Below, one piece after another: positions 24,549 to 32,299 of a stretch of 64,000 bases of DNA; position 1 is the stretch's first letter, and each line of letters opens with the position of its first letter. Source of the DNA: Nanobdellota archaeon (GTDB lineage Archaea > Aenigmatarchaeota > Aenigmatarchaeia > QMZP01). A program made the position numbers and the translations under genes. The stretch spans positions 248,001 to 312,000 of the forward strand of contig JAHIVW010000003.1 of assembly GCA_018816245.1 (NCBI GenBank). The letters are read 5' to 3'. The notes under the pieces were generated by a model. It was not told the DNA's origin and did not search any database. It saw only the letters and a program-made list of their open reading frames with translations.

Positions 24549-24939
24549 CTACGTCTCCGTGCACTCCAGACTTAATAAAGCTGACGGATGCATCGGGCCG
24601 GTGCGAACCGGGCGAGCGACGCGCGCAACCGTCATCAACTCCGGCAACGATGCTCGGTCATGCAACTTGACAGACTCGACCAGCGCCTCGACTCGCTCCT
24701 GATCGCCGTGGGAAGACTTCAGGGACGAACCGACGAGCACACGCGCACGCTTGCGCGCCTCCACGACGCAGAGCGACAATCAAAAACCACCAGTCAATCC
24801 ACAGCGTCCCGATGTTCCCGCTGCGTATTCTCTGACCCTGAAGCTCGATCGCGAGCGCAGCCTCATTGGCGAAGCTGTAGGCACGGCTCAAAATGGCCTC
24901 GTCGGAAGCTGTGCCCTCGTGTCGTTGCTGCTCTGCCAT
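24549..24939 (-). pseudogene. Frameshifted hypothetical gene in the tRNA-Ser island
   Basis: From an ATG at 24939 the frame reads MAEQQRHEGTASDEAILSRA through GTLWIDWWFL, after which the coherent, charged helical sequence continues in another minus-strand frame (CVVEARKRARVLVGSSLKS through SLPELMTVARV) down to 24549. The switch near 24780 suggests one frameshift in a protein of about 130 residues. Alternatively these are two unrelated short ORFs. No family is recognised. Confidence 0.4.
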
Positions 24940-24986
24940 TGAATGTCCTCCTGAGACCGCCCGGAAATGAATCAGCATTTGAAGCG

Positions 24987-25298
24987 TCACCGGTCCGAGG
25001 CCGATGTGCCTATCGTGGTTGGAAACCCGGATTCCCGCAACCTCCGCATCCGTTCCTCGTGCGACAACCGCTTTCCAGAAAGCCCGGACTTGGTGGCCCG
25101 CTGCATCTCCGCTGCGCTCTTCCCGCAGTTCGGACAGCTCCCCTGGTATTCCACGGATTCAGGAACGCGGTGGTACGTGGTCTTCGCCCCCGCGGAGATC
25201 CGCGACGTCTTGCCCTGGAGGTAGCTCGGCTTGACGAACGCCGTGACGCCTTCTCCCCCGCACAGCGGGCACTTCACCGTCTGCTTTCCCGCGATCAT
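24987..25298 (-). CDS. Zinc-ribbon protein, 103 aa, island-borne
   Basis: A small protein with two CxxC knuckles, CPLCGGEG near residue 9 and CPNCGKSA near residue 53, likely binding one zinc, followed by a basic helix (KRLSHEERMRRLRESGF). It resembles DNA- or RNA-binding ribbons carried by archaeal mobile elements, but no family name is assigned. The ATG at 25298 overlaps the stop of the upstream membrane protein (ATGA), so the pair is translationally coupled. The track start at 25415 is unlikely. Confidence 0.6.
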   Translation of the reverse strand: MIAGKQTVKCPLCGGEGVTAFVKPSYLQGKTSRISAGAKTTYHRVPESVEYQGSCPNCGKSAAEMQRATKSGLSGKRLSHEERMRRLRESGFPTTIGTSASDR

Positions 25299-25405
25299 GC
25301 TGGAAACGGCAGCGTGCCAGACGCGATGAGGGAAAAGTAGATCAGTCCGAACGCCGCAGCCAGTAGGAACATGACGCTGCCTGCCTTCTTGAGGGTCATA
25401 TGCAT
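25295..25405 (-). CDS. Tiny single-span membrane protein, 36 aa
   Basis: From an ATG at 25405 (or 25399) the peptide is a short basic start (MTLKKAG) followed by one hydrophobic helix (VMFLLAAAFGLIYFSLIASG). It is coupled by ATGA to the zinc-ribbon gene. The longer ORF-track version adds an unlikely Arg/Ser/Thr-rich leader. Confidence 0.45.
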   Translation of the reverse strand: MHMTLKKAGSVMFLLAAAFGLIYFSLIASGTLPFPA

Positions 25406-25436
25406 GATATGCCATCGAAGATTGAAAAAGGCGCGG

Positions 25437-26000
25437 TTACGCTGACCTGGCGTACACATGGTGGTCCGCGTCCAGGTACGCCTCGAACACGTGCTGGTAG
25501 ACCTGGCTGCACTTCTCAAGATAGATGTCCGGCTCGAACCGCTCCGGCAGCCGGTCCAGCACGGTCGCGCCCTGCAGCTTCTCGGTGGTGGTGTGCTTCC
25601 GCTTCTCCTCGAACGCCTTCCGCAGCGCGTCGAAGTCGATCTGGCTGAGGTCGACGATCCGCTCCTCCGCCTCCTTCTCCCTGATGACGTACCCCTCGGA
25701 GCCGATCGACCGGTCGAGCACCTCCTCGATCCTGCCCATGACCCGCTGAGCGAGCGCGATTCTCTCGGGAGTGCGAAGCAGGAAGTGCTGCTCGAGCAAC
25801 GCGTTGCTGCCGTGCATGTTCTCGGCCTTCTCGCCCCGGTAGAGCCGGACGATGTTCGCGATGAACTCGATCTGCTGCCGCTCCACGAACCGGGCGCTCT
25901 GGACGAACATGCCGCCCGACCCGCAGGCCGGATCGAGGATCCGCCCGTGGCCGAATGCTGCGGCGATGTCGCCCCGTACCTTCACGTAGATCACCGGCAC
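25437..26000 (-). pseudogene. Fused remnants of type I restriction-modification genes (HsdM-HsdR scar)
   Basis: One open frame joins two unrelated pieces. The first has the N6-adenine methylase SAM motif RILDPACGSGGMFVQSARF of an HsdM subunit. Soon after, it becomes a C-terminal-type segment with long charged helices (IVDLSQIDFDALRKAFEEKR, then LEKCSQVYQHVFEAYLDAD) like the tail of an HsdR endonuclease. The NPPF motif of the methylase and the whole ATPase/nuclease of HsdR are missing. The simplest reading is an in-frame deletion that collapsed an hsd operon. Upstream the frame runs into the integrase remnant. Confidence 0.65.
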
Positions 26001-26037
26001 GATCGCGGGCCAACAGAGCGACCCAGAACGCGTGACC

Positions 26038-26412
26038 TCAGGGCGCCGAGTCGAGCGAATCATCATCCGATCTATCCCCACCACTTGCCGGAGACAGAGA
26101 ACCCGAACTCTGCCCCGACGTGTACCCCTGCTTGGTCCAGGGGGCCAGCTTCGACGATTCAAGCTTGATCACCGCGTCCCAGATGGAATCCGTGCTCGCC
26201 TCCCGGAACAGCCCGGGCATGAAGGACCGGTTGAACATGAGGCAGTGCTGGAGGAGCTTGGCCCGACGGGGAAGCGAAAGCCCCTCCGCGACCAGGAAGC
26301 GGTCGAACGCGATCAGCACCTCCTTGTTCTCCTCCGGTATCCCGGCCTTCCGGATCTGCCGGTACTGCCACTCGAGCCGCCGCTCGTAGTCGTGGATGAC
26401 TTCCCGCTGCAT
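26038..26412 (-). pseudogene. Archaeal tyrosine integrase, N-terminal fragment (tRNA-Ser element)
   Basis: The first roughly 98 residues are the core-binding SAM-like domain of archaeal XerA-type integrases: LIAFDRFLVAEGLSLPRRAK and LESSKLAPWTKQGY are family signatures. After KQGY the sequence leaves the family and stops, so the catalytic R-H-R-Y domain is absent. The ATG at 26412 follows GAGGTGA; a GTG at 26424 is possible. It is about 90-95 percent identical over this part to the integrase start at 35937. Confidence 0.8.
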
Positions 26413-26531
26413 GTCCCTGCTCACCTCGTAAAGTTCACGTGCGTTTGCCGCGGGGACAGCCCGATTCGCCCAAGGGGTGCGGATTCGAAGAATCTCCGAC
26501 GCCCGGACGCCACGGATTCGGAAAACCGATG

Positions 26532-26547
26532 TACGCCGAGACTGGGA
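26532..26547. repeat. tRNA-side att copy of the tRNA-Ser element
   Basis: TACGCCGAGACTGGGA overlaps the 3' end of tRNA-Ser(GGA) on the minus strand and repeats exactly at 24480-24495. Confidence 0.85.
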
Positions 26548-26615
26548 TTCGAACCCAGAACCCTAAGAGGGACACGCTTTCCAGGCGTGCGCTTTAGCCG
26601 TTCAGCCATCTCGGC
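26534..26615 (-). tRNA. tRNA-Ser (GGA)
   Basis: On the minus strand the acceptor stem is GCCGAGA/TCTCGGC with discriminator G. The anticodon stem CACGC/GCGTG encloses loop CTGGAAA (anticodon GGA, serine). A long variable arm (TCCCTCTTAGGG) confirms class II. The T-arm is CTGGG-TTCGAAT-CCCAG. Its 3' end is the attachment site of the neighbouring element. Confidence 0.93.
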
Positions 26616-26648
26616 CCGTAGCTCTCTTTTCGTCAGAACCTTTTATGC

Positions 26649-26798
26649 TTAGTACTGCTCGAAGCGGACCGCACACCGGGAACAACAGCCGAGATTGTGC
26701 TTGAAACAGGAACTGCAGACCGTGATCCCACAGATATTGCAGGTCTGGATGGCTGTATCCGCCTTCTCACAGATCGCGCAGACACCGGCTTGCTGCAT
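26649..26798 (-). CDS. Cys-rich small zinc-finger protein, 49 aa
   Basis: Too short for the ORF track. The reverse strand encodes CAICEKADTAIQTCNICGIT followed by VCSSCFKHNLGCCSRC: about nine cysteines and a histidine in a cross-brace-like pattern similar to B-box or HIT zinc fingers. The chromosomal base composition and position next to the PHP gene suggest a native gene. Function unknown. Confidence 0.65.
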   Translation of the reverse strand: MQQAGVCAICEKADTAIQTCNICGITVCSSCFKHNLGCCSRCAVRFEQY

Positions 26799-26865
26799 GA
26801 CGTCTCTTTCGGGAAGCAGGCTAATAAGCCGCTAATATAAAAGAAACTCGCGAAACTGATGCTAT

Positions 26866-27693
26866 ATGGTTCTCATTGACCTCCATACCCATAGCAACCA
26901 TTCTCGCGGGCGGAAGATTCCGACCGAGGCCCTCCCAAGGCCACGGGACATGATCCGGGTCGCCAAGCAGCGGGGACTCGCTGGGATTGCTCTAACTGAC
27001 CACGATTCTATTGATGGATGGAAGGAGGCAGCGGCAGAAGCGAAGAAACAAGGAATGATTTTCATTCAGGGCGAGGAAGTCTCAACAGCAAGAGGACACA
27101 TCCTTGCCTTGGGAATCACCGAGCACATCCCCCGAGGGCTCAGTGTACAAGAAACCATGGACCAGATTCACGAGCAAGGTGGAATCGGTATTGCGTCACA
27201 TCCCTTTGATATTGCAGGCCAAGGCGTCCGGTATGACGCCAAATACACTGACGCCGTGGAAGCGTGGAACGCCCTGTCCATTGACCGGTTCTCTAATTAT
27301 CTCAATAACAGAAAGGCAGAGCGCCTTGGAAAACCCAAGGTATCAGGATCCGATGCCCACACCCTGGACATGATCGGCACCGCACCCATCAGGACTACAG
27401 CAACCACTCTTGACGACATTTTGAAGAGTATTCTGAAACAACAGGTCACGTTGACGAAACAGTACGTCTCTATTCGATCGATTCAAACATGGTCGCAGGA
27501 ACGGTTTAAGCGCTCATATGACCATGTCTGGAATCATATTGCAAACTACTCTCCGCCACGCGCCTGGATTTCACGGAAACTCTTGAACCGGTTCGTCACT
27601 GATCGGAGCAACTGGTTGTTCACTGGCCTAGCCCATGTCGGGATCTGCAGTGCTGCGGTCTACAGTGCCTGCCTGACTGCAGCGAAATATTGA
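26866..27693 (+). CDS. PHP-domain phosphoesterase
   Basis: A polymerase-and-histidinol-phosphatase-fold metal hydrolase. Metal motifs are LHTHSNHSRG near the start, LTDHDSIDGW at about residue 44, GEEVST at about residue 69, IASHPFD near residue 113 and SGSDAHT near residue 164. This is the set seen in archaeal PHP proteins that act as nucleoside 3',5'-bisphosphate or sugar phosphatases; the substrate is not certain. A basic C-terminal extension of about 70 residues ends in a hydrophobic stretch (WLFTGLAHVGICSAAVYSAC). A TATA-like TAATATAAAAG (26832-26842) lies 24-34 bp upstream, so the gene is leaderless. Confidence 0.88.
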   Translation: MVLIDLHTHSNHSRGRKIPTEALPRPRDMIRVAKQRGLAGIALTDHDSIDGWKEAAAEAKKQGMIFIQGEEVSTARGHILALGITEHIPRGLSVQETMDQIHEQGGIGIASHPFDIAGQGVRYDAKYTDAVEAWNALSIDRFSNYLNNRKAERLGKPKVSGSDAHTLDMIGTAPIRTTATTLDDILKSILKQQVTLTKQYVSIRSIQTWSQERFKRSYDHVWNHIANYSPPRAWISRKLLNRFVTDRSNWLFTGLAHVGICSAAVYSACLTAAKY

Positions 27694-27698
27694 TTGTT

Positions 27699-28349
27699 AT
27701 GTACAAACTCGCGTTCCTTTTAATTCTTGTGTTGGTCGTTGCAGGTTGCACAACAGAACCGCAGCCGTCGCTCAGCCAAGAAGAATTGGTTGTCCAGCAG
27801 TTTGAAAGTCTGGTTGCTGAGGAATTCCGGCCAGCACGGCCGATCTTCTCTGTTGAACAGGATGCTGAGGTCTGTCTGGGTCAATGCGACCAGTACAAAA
27901 CAACCTGGGATATAAACGTCACCAGCGGCCCGTACACCGGAACGCGAATGCAGGGTGATGTGACGCTCTTCTTTTTCAATGAAACATTGATTCCTGGTCT
28001 GGCATGGTTTTTGCTCAGCGGCAACGTCACTCTTGTTGATGACGGAACCCACCCCTTTGTTGAAGATGTTTTCCAGTTTCATGGAACAGCCTTCAACCTC
28101 TTCAAGGATGAACCTGAGTTCCAGTTGCCGCTCTATTACGGAGAAACTGATGATCGTTGCCTCTATGTCCGGGTCAGCACCATCAAACAATGTCCTGAGG
28201 ACGCGTGCATGGATATCAGTGACACCTATACGTACTGCGACAACAGCCAATGTTGGGGAACGTTTTCGATCAACGGAAAACTGTCAATCACGAACGACAT
28301 TAAAGTAATCTGCGGTGTTGACAAAGAAGAAGCTATTGCTTCTGCATAA
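27699..28349 (+). CDS. Predicted lipoprotein of unknown function
   Basis: A 216-residue exported protein. The N-terminus MYKLAFLLILVLVVAGCTTE is a signal peptide with a lipobox-like VAGC, so the cysteine may be lipid-modified. The mature part is rich in Thr and paired cysteines (CLGQCDQY, CLYVRV, CPEDACMD and YCDNSQCWG), which probably form disulfides. No domain is recognised. The track TTG start at 27690 overlaps the PHP stop; the ATG at 27699 is the better start. Its 3' end overlaps the convergent methyltransferase by 17 bp. Confidence 0.7.
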   Translation: MYKLAFLLILVLVVAGCTTEPQPSLSQEELVVQQFESLVAEEFRPARPIFSVEQDAEVCLGQCDQYKTTWDINVTSGPYTGTRMQGDVTLFFFNETLIPGLAWFLLSGNVTLVDDGTHPFVEDVFQFHGTAFNLFKDEPEFQLPLYYGETDDRCLYVRVSTIKQCPEDACMDISDTYTYCDNSQCWGTFSINGKLSITNDIKVICGVDKEEAIASA

Positions 28350-29061
28350 TGGCAACAAGAAAGTGTGTTTTCTTTTTGGTTTTCTTATCAAGAACTGATG
28401 TTTCAACAACGTCTTGCACATCAAAGTGTTTGGAAAACAGTTGCTGAATCTTCATTTTCGTGAACTTGTTTGGATCCTTTGATTGTGGGGAAAGCACGAC
28501 GAGCTGGTACCAGCCATGCGGTGCCAACACACGCGCAATGGTCTCGATGAACTTCTCTCGGTTTCCATTTCCGAGTTGGTTGAAACAACCACGATCGAAG
28601 ACAAAATCAAAATACCCTGTTGGGAAATTCAGATGGAGCGCGTCCCCAATCCAGAACGTGCAGTGCGTTCGGGCACGCTTGGCATTATCCTTAGCGAGGG
28701 CAATCGCGCTGGGCGAGCAGTCGATTCCAATGACGTGGAAGCCGCACTTGGCGAGCATAATGGTGTTCGATCCTGTGCCGCAGCCAACGTCAAGCGCACG
28801 GCCACGGGGAACCAGACCCATCTCGAGGAAGGCCTTGAGCTCTGTGGCTGGGACACCCAGATTCCAGGGAATCGTGTCAAAGTTCCGCTTGGCGTAGACC
28901 TTTTCCCACTCCTTTTTGGAGCAGGGGAGCAGGGACTTGAGAACAGGCTCCCGTGCGACAGATTTCTTGATTGCTCGTTTCTGTGGGATCTTCTTGGGGC
29001 GGACCTTGAGAACCTTCTTTTTCCGGATACGTTTCTTGGGTTTCCCTTTTTTGACTGCCAT
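28333..29061 (-). CDS. Class I SAM-dependent methyltransferase with Lys-rich N-terminus
   Basis: A 242-residue protein. The first 40 residues are extremely basic (KKGKPKKRIRKKKVLKVRPK), perhaps for nucleic-acid binding. The methyltransferase core has motif I ALDVGCGTGSNTIMLA at about residue 90, motif II in HVIGIDCSPSAI, and motif IV in YFDFVFDRGCFNQL. The layout resembles thiopurine-type or small-molecule methyltransferases. The acceptor is unknown. It precedes the suf operon's 3' end on the same strand but is separated from sufC by 44 bp and lies downstream of it. Confidence 0.83.
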   Translation of the reverse strand: MAVKKGKPKKRIRKKKVLKVRPKKIPQKRAIKKSVAREPVLKSLLPCSKKEWEKVYAKRNFDTIPWNLGVPATELKAFLEMGLVPRGRALDVGCGTGSNTIMLAKCGFHVIGIDCSPSAIALAKDNAKRARTHCTFWIGDALHLNFPTGYFDFVFDRGCFNQLGNGNREKFIETIARVLAPHGWYQLVVLSPQSKDPNKFTKMKIQQLFSKHFDVQDVVETSVLDKKTKKKTHFLVAIMQKQ

Positions 29062-29105
29062 AGAGTCAAAAATGGACGCTCGACTTAAAAATTTGACGGG
29101 TCCCT

Positions 29106-29852
29106 TTATAAAGGAGGCGGAGGTTTCAGCCAGTCATAGCCTTGTTTTTCGATGGCTGCGACCAGTTCAGGCCCGCCGCTTTTCACGAACTTGCCGTTGA
29201 TCATGATATTAACCGTGTGCGGCGTAAGATAGTCGAGGAGTCGCTGGTAGTGGGTGATCACCAGGGCGCCGAATGCCGGAGAGACCAGGCGCTGGACCCC
29301 CTCTGCGACAATTTTGACTGAATCGACGTCAAGGCCACTATCAACTTCATCGAGGATGGCAAGCTTCGGCTTGAGCATGAGGAGCTGGAGGATTTCTGTC
29401 TGCTTTTTCTCACCACCAGAGAAGCCTTCGTTCAGGGCCCTACTTGCGAATGCAGGATCGATCTTGAGCGAGGCCATGGTCTCCTTGAGGAGCGCATGAA
29501 ACCGAACTGGGTCAGGGTGCGTTCCGGTCACAGCGCCGACCGCCGTCCGGAGGAAGTTGGAAACAGAAACCCCAGGAATTGCTGCAGGATACTGGAAGGA
29601 AAGGAACAATCCCAGTTTGGCGCGCTTGTCCGGAGCCAGGGTAGTGATGTCCTTTCCGAGGAAGGTGATCATTCCCTTGGTTATTGTTATTGTAGGACTA
29701 CCTAGGAGGGTTGCGGCGAGCGTGCTCTTTCCTGAGCCGTTCGGTCCCATGATCGCGACAAGCTCGCCCCGGTTCACGTCGAGGGAAATACCCCTGAGGA
29801 TGGGCTGCTTGTCCACGGTGACGTGGAGATCTCGGATTTCAAGGTCTGCCAT
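29106..29852 (-). CDS. sufC: SufC, Fe-S assembly ATPase
   Basis: The ABC-type ATPase of the SufBCD scaffold. Walker A is GPNGSGKST, the Q-loop is in SFQYPAAIPGV, the signature is FSGGEKKQTEI and Walker B is AILDEVDSGLD, with the switch histidine in ITHYQR. FSGGEKKR-like signatures and EVDSGLDVD are SufC hallmarks. The track start at 29912 falls in sufU; the ATG at 29852 (MADLEI) lies 5 bp after the sufU stop. It is the last gene of the suf operon, whereas sufC usually leads in archaea and bacteria. Confidence 0.95.
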   Translation of the reverse strand: MADLEIRDLHVTVDKQPILRGISLDVNRGELVAIMGPNGSGKSTLAATLLGSPTITITKGMITFLGKDITTLAPDKRAKLGLFLSFQYPAAIPGVSVSNFLRTAVGAVTGTHPDPVRFHALLKETMASLKIDPAFASRALNEGFSGGEKKQTEILQLLMLKPKLAILDEVDSGLDVDSVKIVAEGVQRLVSPAFGALVITHYQRLLDYLTPHTVNIMINGKFVKSGGPELVAAIEKQGYDWLKPPPPL

Positions 29853-29857
29853 ATAAT

Positions 29858-30229
29858 TCACCGGAGTCCTGCTGTCCCGTTCTTGACCGCGACCAATGCG
29901 AGCATGGCGCATTTCGTTCGTGCAGGGCTGATGGAGACCGTTAACAAGGAAACCATGTCGTCGCGGGAAAGGTTCTGGGCTTCTTCGATTGTCTTCCCTT
30001 TCAAATGATCGGTCAGCAACGATGCAGCTGCCGTGCTGATAGCGCAGCCGCAGCCGTTAAACGAAATGTCGGTAATGACGTTGTCGGCAATGTTCAGGTA
30101 TATGGTGACCACATCACCGCAAATAGGGTTTTGTTCTGTTTGTTTCACCGTTGCATTCTCAAGTTTTCCTTTGTTGTGCGGATGCTTGTAATGATCGAGG
30201 ATCACTTCCTTGTAGAGTTCGTCGGTCAT
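29858..30229 (-). CDS. sufU: SufU/IscU-like Fe-S scaffold or sulfur acceptor
   Basis: A 123-residue IscU/SufU-fold protein. The three conserved cysteines are visible in NPICGDVV, FNGCGCAIS and SPARTKCAML. It starts MTDELYKEVILDHYKHPHNKG as SufU proteins do. Placed directly after sufS (4-bp overlap), it most likely accepts sulfur from SufS, as Gram-positive SufU does, or acts as a scaffold; sequence alone does not decide. Confidence 0.92.
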   Translation of the reverse strand: MTDELYKEVILDHYKHPHNKGKLENATVKQTEQNPICGDVVTIYLNIADNVITDISFNGCGCAISTAAASLLTDHLKGKTIEEAQNLSRDDMVSLLTVSISPARTKCAMLALVAVKNGTAGLR

Positions 30230-31422
30230 GAGAATAACCTCACTGCTTTTTCGAGCGCATCATACAGCACAGGAAGTTCGGTTTCCTGTGAGTAAACGCC
30301 GAAACTGGCACGTGTTGATGCCGGGATGCCGAGATGGAGGTGGAGCGGCATCGCGCAGTGGTGGCCCGCGCGGACCGCGACACCGACCTGGTCGCACAGC
30401 GCAGCAACGTCGTGGGCGTGCGCACCGTCAACGGTAAAGGAAACCAGGCTGCCGCGCTCTTCTGGACCAAGGACCGTGATCTTGTCCATTGTTTTCAGGG
30501 AATCATAACAGGCTTTCGTTATTTTGTGCTCGTGCTGCGCGATCTTGTCCATGCCAAGCTTCGCGAGATACTCAATCGCTGCTGCCAGACCAACACCTTC
30601 GGCAATGGGTGGCGTGCCTGCCTCGAATTTCCAGGGAAGCCGGTTCCAGGTGCTCGTTTCATAGGACACTTCATGAACCATCTCGCCGCCAAACAGGAAC
30701 GGCAGCAGTGCCGTCAAGGCGTCTTTTGTCCCGAACAGGACACCAATGCCGGTCGGTCCGTACATTTTGTGCCCGGAGAAGGCGAGGAAATCAGCACCAA
30801 GTTTTTTGACACTGATTGGAAGATGAGGAACGCTTTGGGCGGCGTCAACAATCATCGTGGCGCCAATCTGGTGCGCCCGGTCGGCAATCTGTTTCACCGG
30901 AACAACGGTTCCGAGGACATTGGAAACATGGGTTGTCGTGACGATCTTCGTTTTGTCGGTGATAACCTTGTCAAGTGCACTGATATCGAGCTCGCCTGTC
31001 GGCGTCAGCTCGAGAAACTTGAGGGTCGCGCCGGTCGCCTTGGCTGCCTGCTGCCAGGGAATCAGGTTGCTGTGGTGCTCCAGCCGCGTCAGCACGATCT
31101 CGTCCCCTTTTTTGAGGCGGTCGCGAAGCGAATACGACAGGAGATTGAGAGACTCGGTCGTTCCCCGAGTGAAGATGATCGATTCCATGCCAGGAGCGCT
31201 GATGAACTTGGCCACGGTTCTGTGCGCCTGCTCGTAGGCTTCAGTCGCTGCCTCCGCGAGCGCATGCACGCCGCGATGGACGTTCGCATTGGTGTGTTCG
31301 TAGTACTGATTCATAGCGTCGAGTACGAGGCGTGGCTTCTGCGTTGTTGCTGCGTTATCAAAATACACCAGAGGTTTTCCATGGACCTTCTGGTTCAGGA
31401 TAGGGAAGTCAGATCGACGGTT
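30226..31422 (-). CDS. sufS: SufS cysteine desulfurase
   Basis: A PLP-dependent class V aminotransferase-fold desulfurase that releases sulfur from cysteine for Fe-S assembly. Visible features are the start YFDNAATTQKPRLVLDAM, the THVSNVLGTV segment, the PLP lysine in FSGHKMYGPTGIGVLFG and the catalytic cysteine in VRAGHHCAMPLH. The 398-residue length is typical of group II (SufS) enzymes. The start at 31422 (MNRRSDFP) overlaps sufD by 14 bp; the longer track start is unlikely. Confidence 0.95.
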   Translation of the reverse strand, partial: NRRSDFPILNQKVHGKPLVYFDNAATTQKPRLVLDAMNQYYEHTNANVHRGVHALAEAATEAYEQAHRTVAKFISAPGMESIIFTRGTTESLNLLSYSLRDRLKKGDEIVLTRLEHHSNLIPWQQAAKATGATLKFLELTPTGELDISALDKVITDKTKIVTTTHVSNVLGTVVPVKQIADRAHQIGATMIVDAAQSVPHLPISVKKLGADFLAFSGHKMYGPTGIGVLFGTKDALTALLPFLFGGEMVHEVSYETSTWNRLPWKFEAGTPPIAEGVGLAAAIEYLAKLGMDKIAQHEHKITKACYDSLKTMDKITVLGPEERGSLVSFTVDGAHAHDVAALCDQVGVAVRAGHHCAMPLHLHLGIPASTRASFGVYSQETELPVLYDALEKAVRLFS

Positions 31423-32299
31423 CATAGGCACCTCGCATGGTTTCTTTGACAAGCGTCGTCACCGGGTCCCGGAGCGCCGGCGGCAGCGGGGACAGGACAG
31501 CCAGCAGGAAGCCCTCGATGTAGCGTTGCTCTGCCACAGCTCGCGGGAGACCGCGTGTCATCATGTAGAAGATCGTGTCTTTATCAAGCTGTCCCACAGT
31601 CGCCTTGTGGGAACAGCGGACATCATTCTGATTGATTTCCAGAATCGGCGTCGGCTCGGCGACCGCGTCCGGGCTCAGGAGGAGGATGTCCGCTTGCTGG
31701 AATCCCTGTGCCTGGATCGCCGCGGGCTGGATACGGATGAGCCCGTGGGCACGTGCCTGTGCGCGGTCATGCAAGACGCCCCGTAACCGGAGCGTCGAGG
31801 TTGTGTGGGGCGCGTCGTGGCGCGCGGTCAGCGTCGAATGATGCACTTGGTCCTGTCGCCCGGCAAACACCGCAATGCTCCGCATGGACGCGCCGTGTTC
31901 CGCAAGCACGGTTTGCTGGTCAACGGTTGCGGTCTTGGCGCCGATCTGGCAGTCAAGCCAGCGGACCGCAGCATCCTGCTCCACGACCGCCCGCTTGGTT
32001 GCGTGGGACGATGCTGTCAGCGGCAGGGTTTGCAATGTTGTGATATGGACGCGCGATCCATGCTGGGCGCGCACCTCAAGCGCGGTCGTGTTCCGGCTCG
32101 GCCGTTCGAGGAAGGAAACCGCACTGCCGGCACCGACATCAAGGACAACATGATCTGCATCAGGAAGCAGGATAGGCTGCGGCACCACGGTCTGGGGAGC
32201 AACGCAGAGACAGTACTCGGTTCCTATTTTTGGCAGCAACGGCCTTGCCAATGGATACGTCGCCGCCTTCGTGATGCCGGGGGGAAGGGTTGTAGTCAT
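31409..32299 (-). CDS. sufD: SufD, Fe-S scaffold subunit
   Basis: A 296-residue SufD/SufB-family beta-helix protein. The C-terminal conserved part is clear: DVRCSHKATVGQLDKDTIFY followed by MMTRGLPRAVAEQRYIEGFL. The N-terminal half is short and divergent compared with the usual 400-450 residues, as is common in small archaeal SufD. It overlaps sufB by 4 bp and sufS by 14 bp, so all are made from one mRNA and should assemble with SufB and SufC. Confidence 0.9.
   Translation of the reverse strand: MTTTLPPGITKAATYPLARPLLPKIGTEYCLCVAPQTVVPQPILLPDADHVVLDVGAGSAVSFLERPSRNTTALEVRAQHGSRVHITTLQTLPLTASSHATKRAVVEQDAAVRWLDCQIGAKTATVDQQTVLAEHGASMRSIAVFAGRQDQVHHSTLTARHDAPHTTSTLRLRGVLHDRAQARAHGLIRIQPAAIQAQGFQQADILLLSPDAVAEPTPILEINQNDVRCSHKATVGQLDKDTIFYMMTRGLPRAVAEQRYIEGFLLAVLSPLPPALRDPVTTLVKETMRGAYEPSI

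Larger units (their letters stand above)
24480..26547. mobile_element. Decayed integrative element in tRNA-Ser(GGA), about 2.05 kb
   Basis: The segment lies between two direct 16-bp copies of the tRNA-Ser 3' end and is clearly GC-richer than its surroundings. From the tRNA inwards it contains an archaeal integrase N-terminus, a fused type I restriction-modification scar, a small membrane protein, a zinc-ribbon protein and a frameshifted ORF. The integrase lacks its catalytic domain, so the element cannot mobilise itself. Its tRNA-proximal 400 bp match the start of the larger element at tRNA-Asp in inverted orientation. Confidence 0.85.

Noticed and set aside
25458-26168. 236-aa plus-strand ORF across the tRNA-Ser island
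   Set aside because: Antisense to the HsdM/HsdR remnant; Leu/Arg-rich shadow without motif.
30334-31449. 371-aa plus-strand ORF opposite sufS
   Set aside because: The minus strand encodes intact SufS with all catalytic residues; the plus frame has shadow composition.
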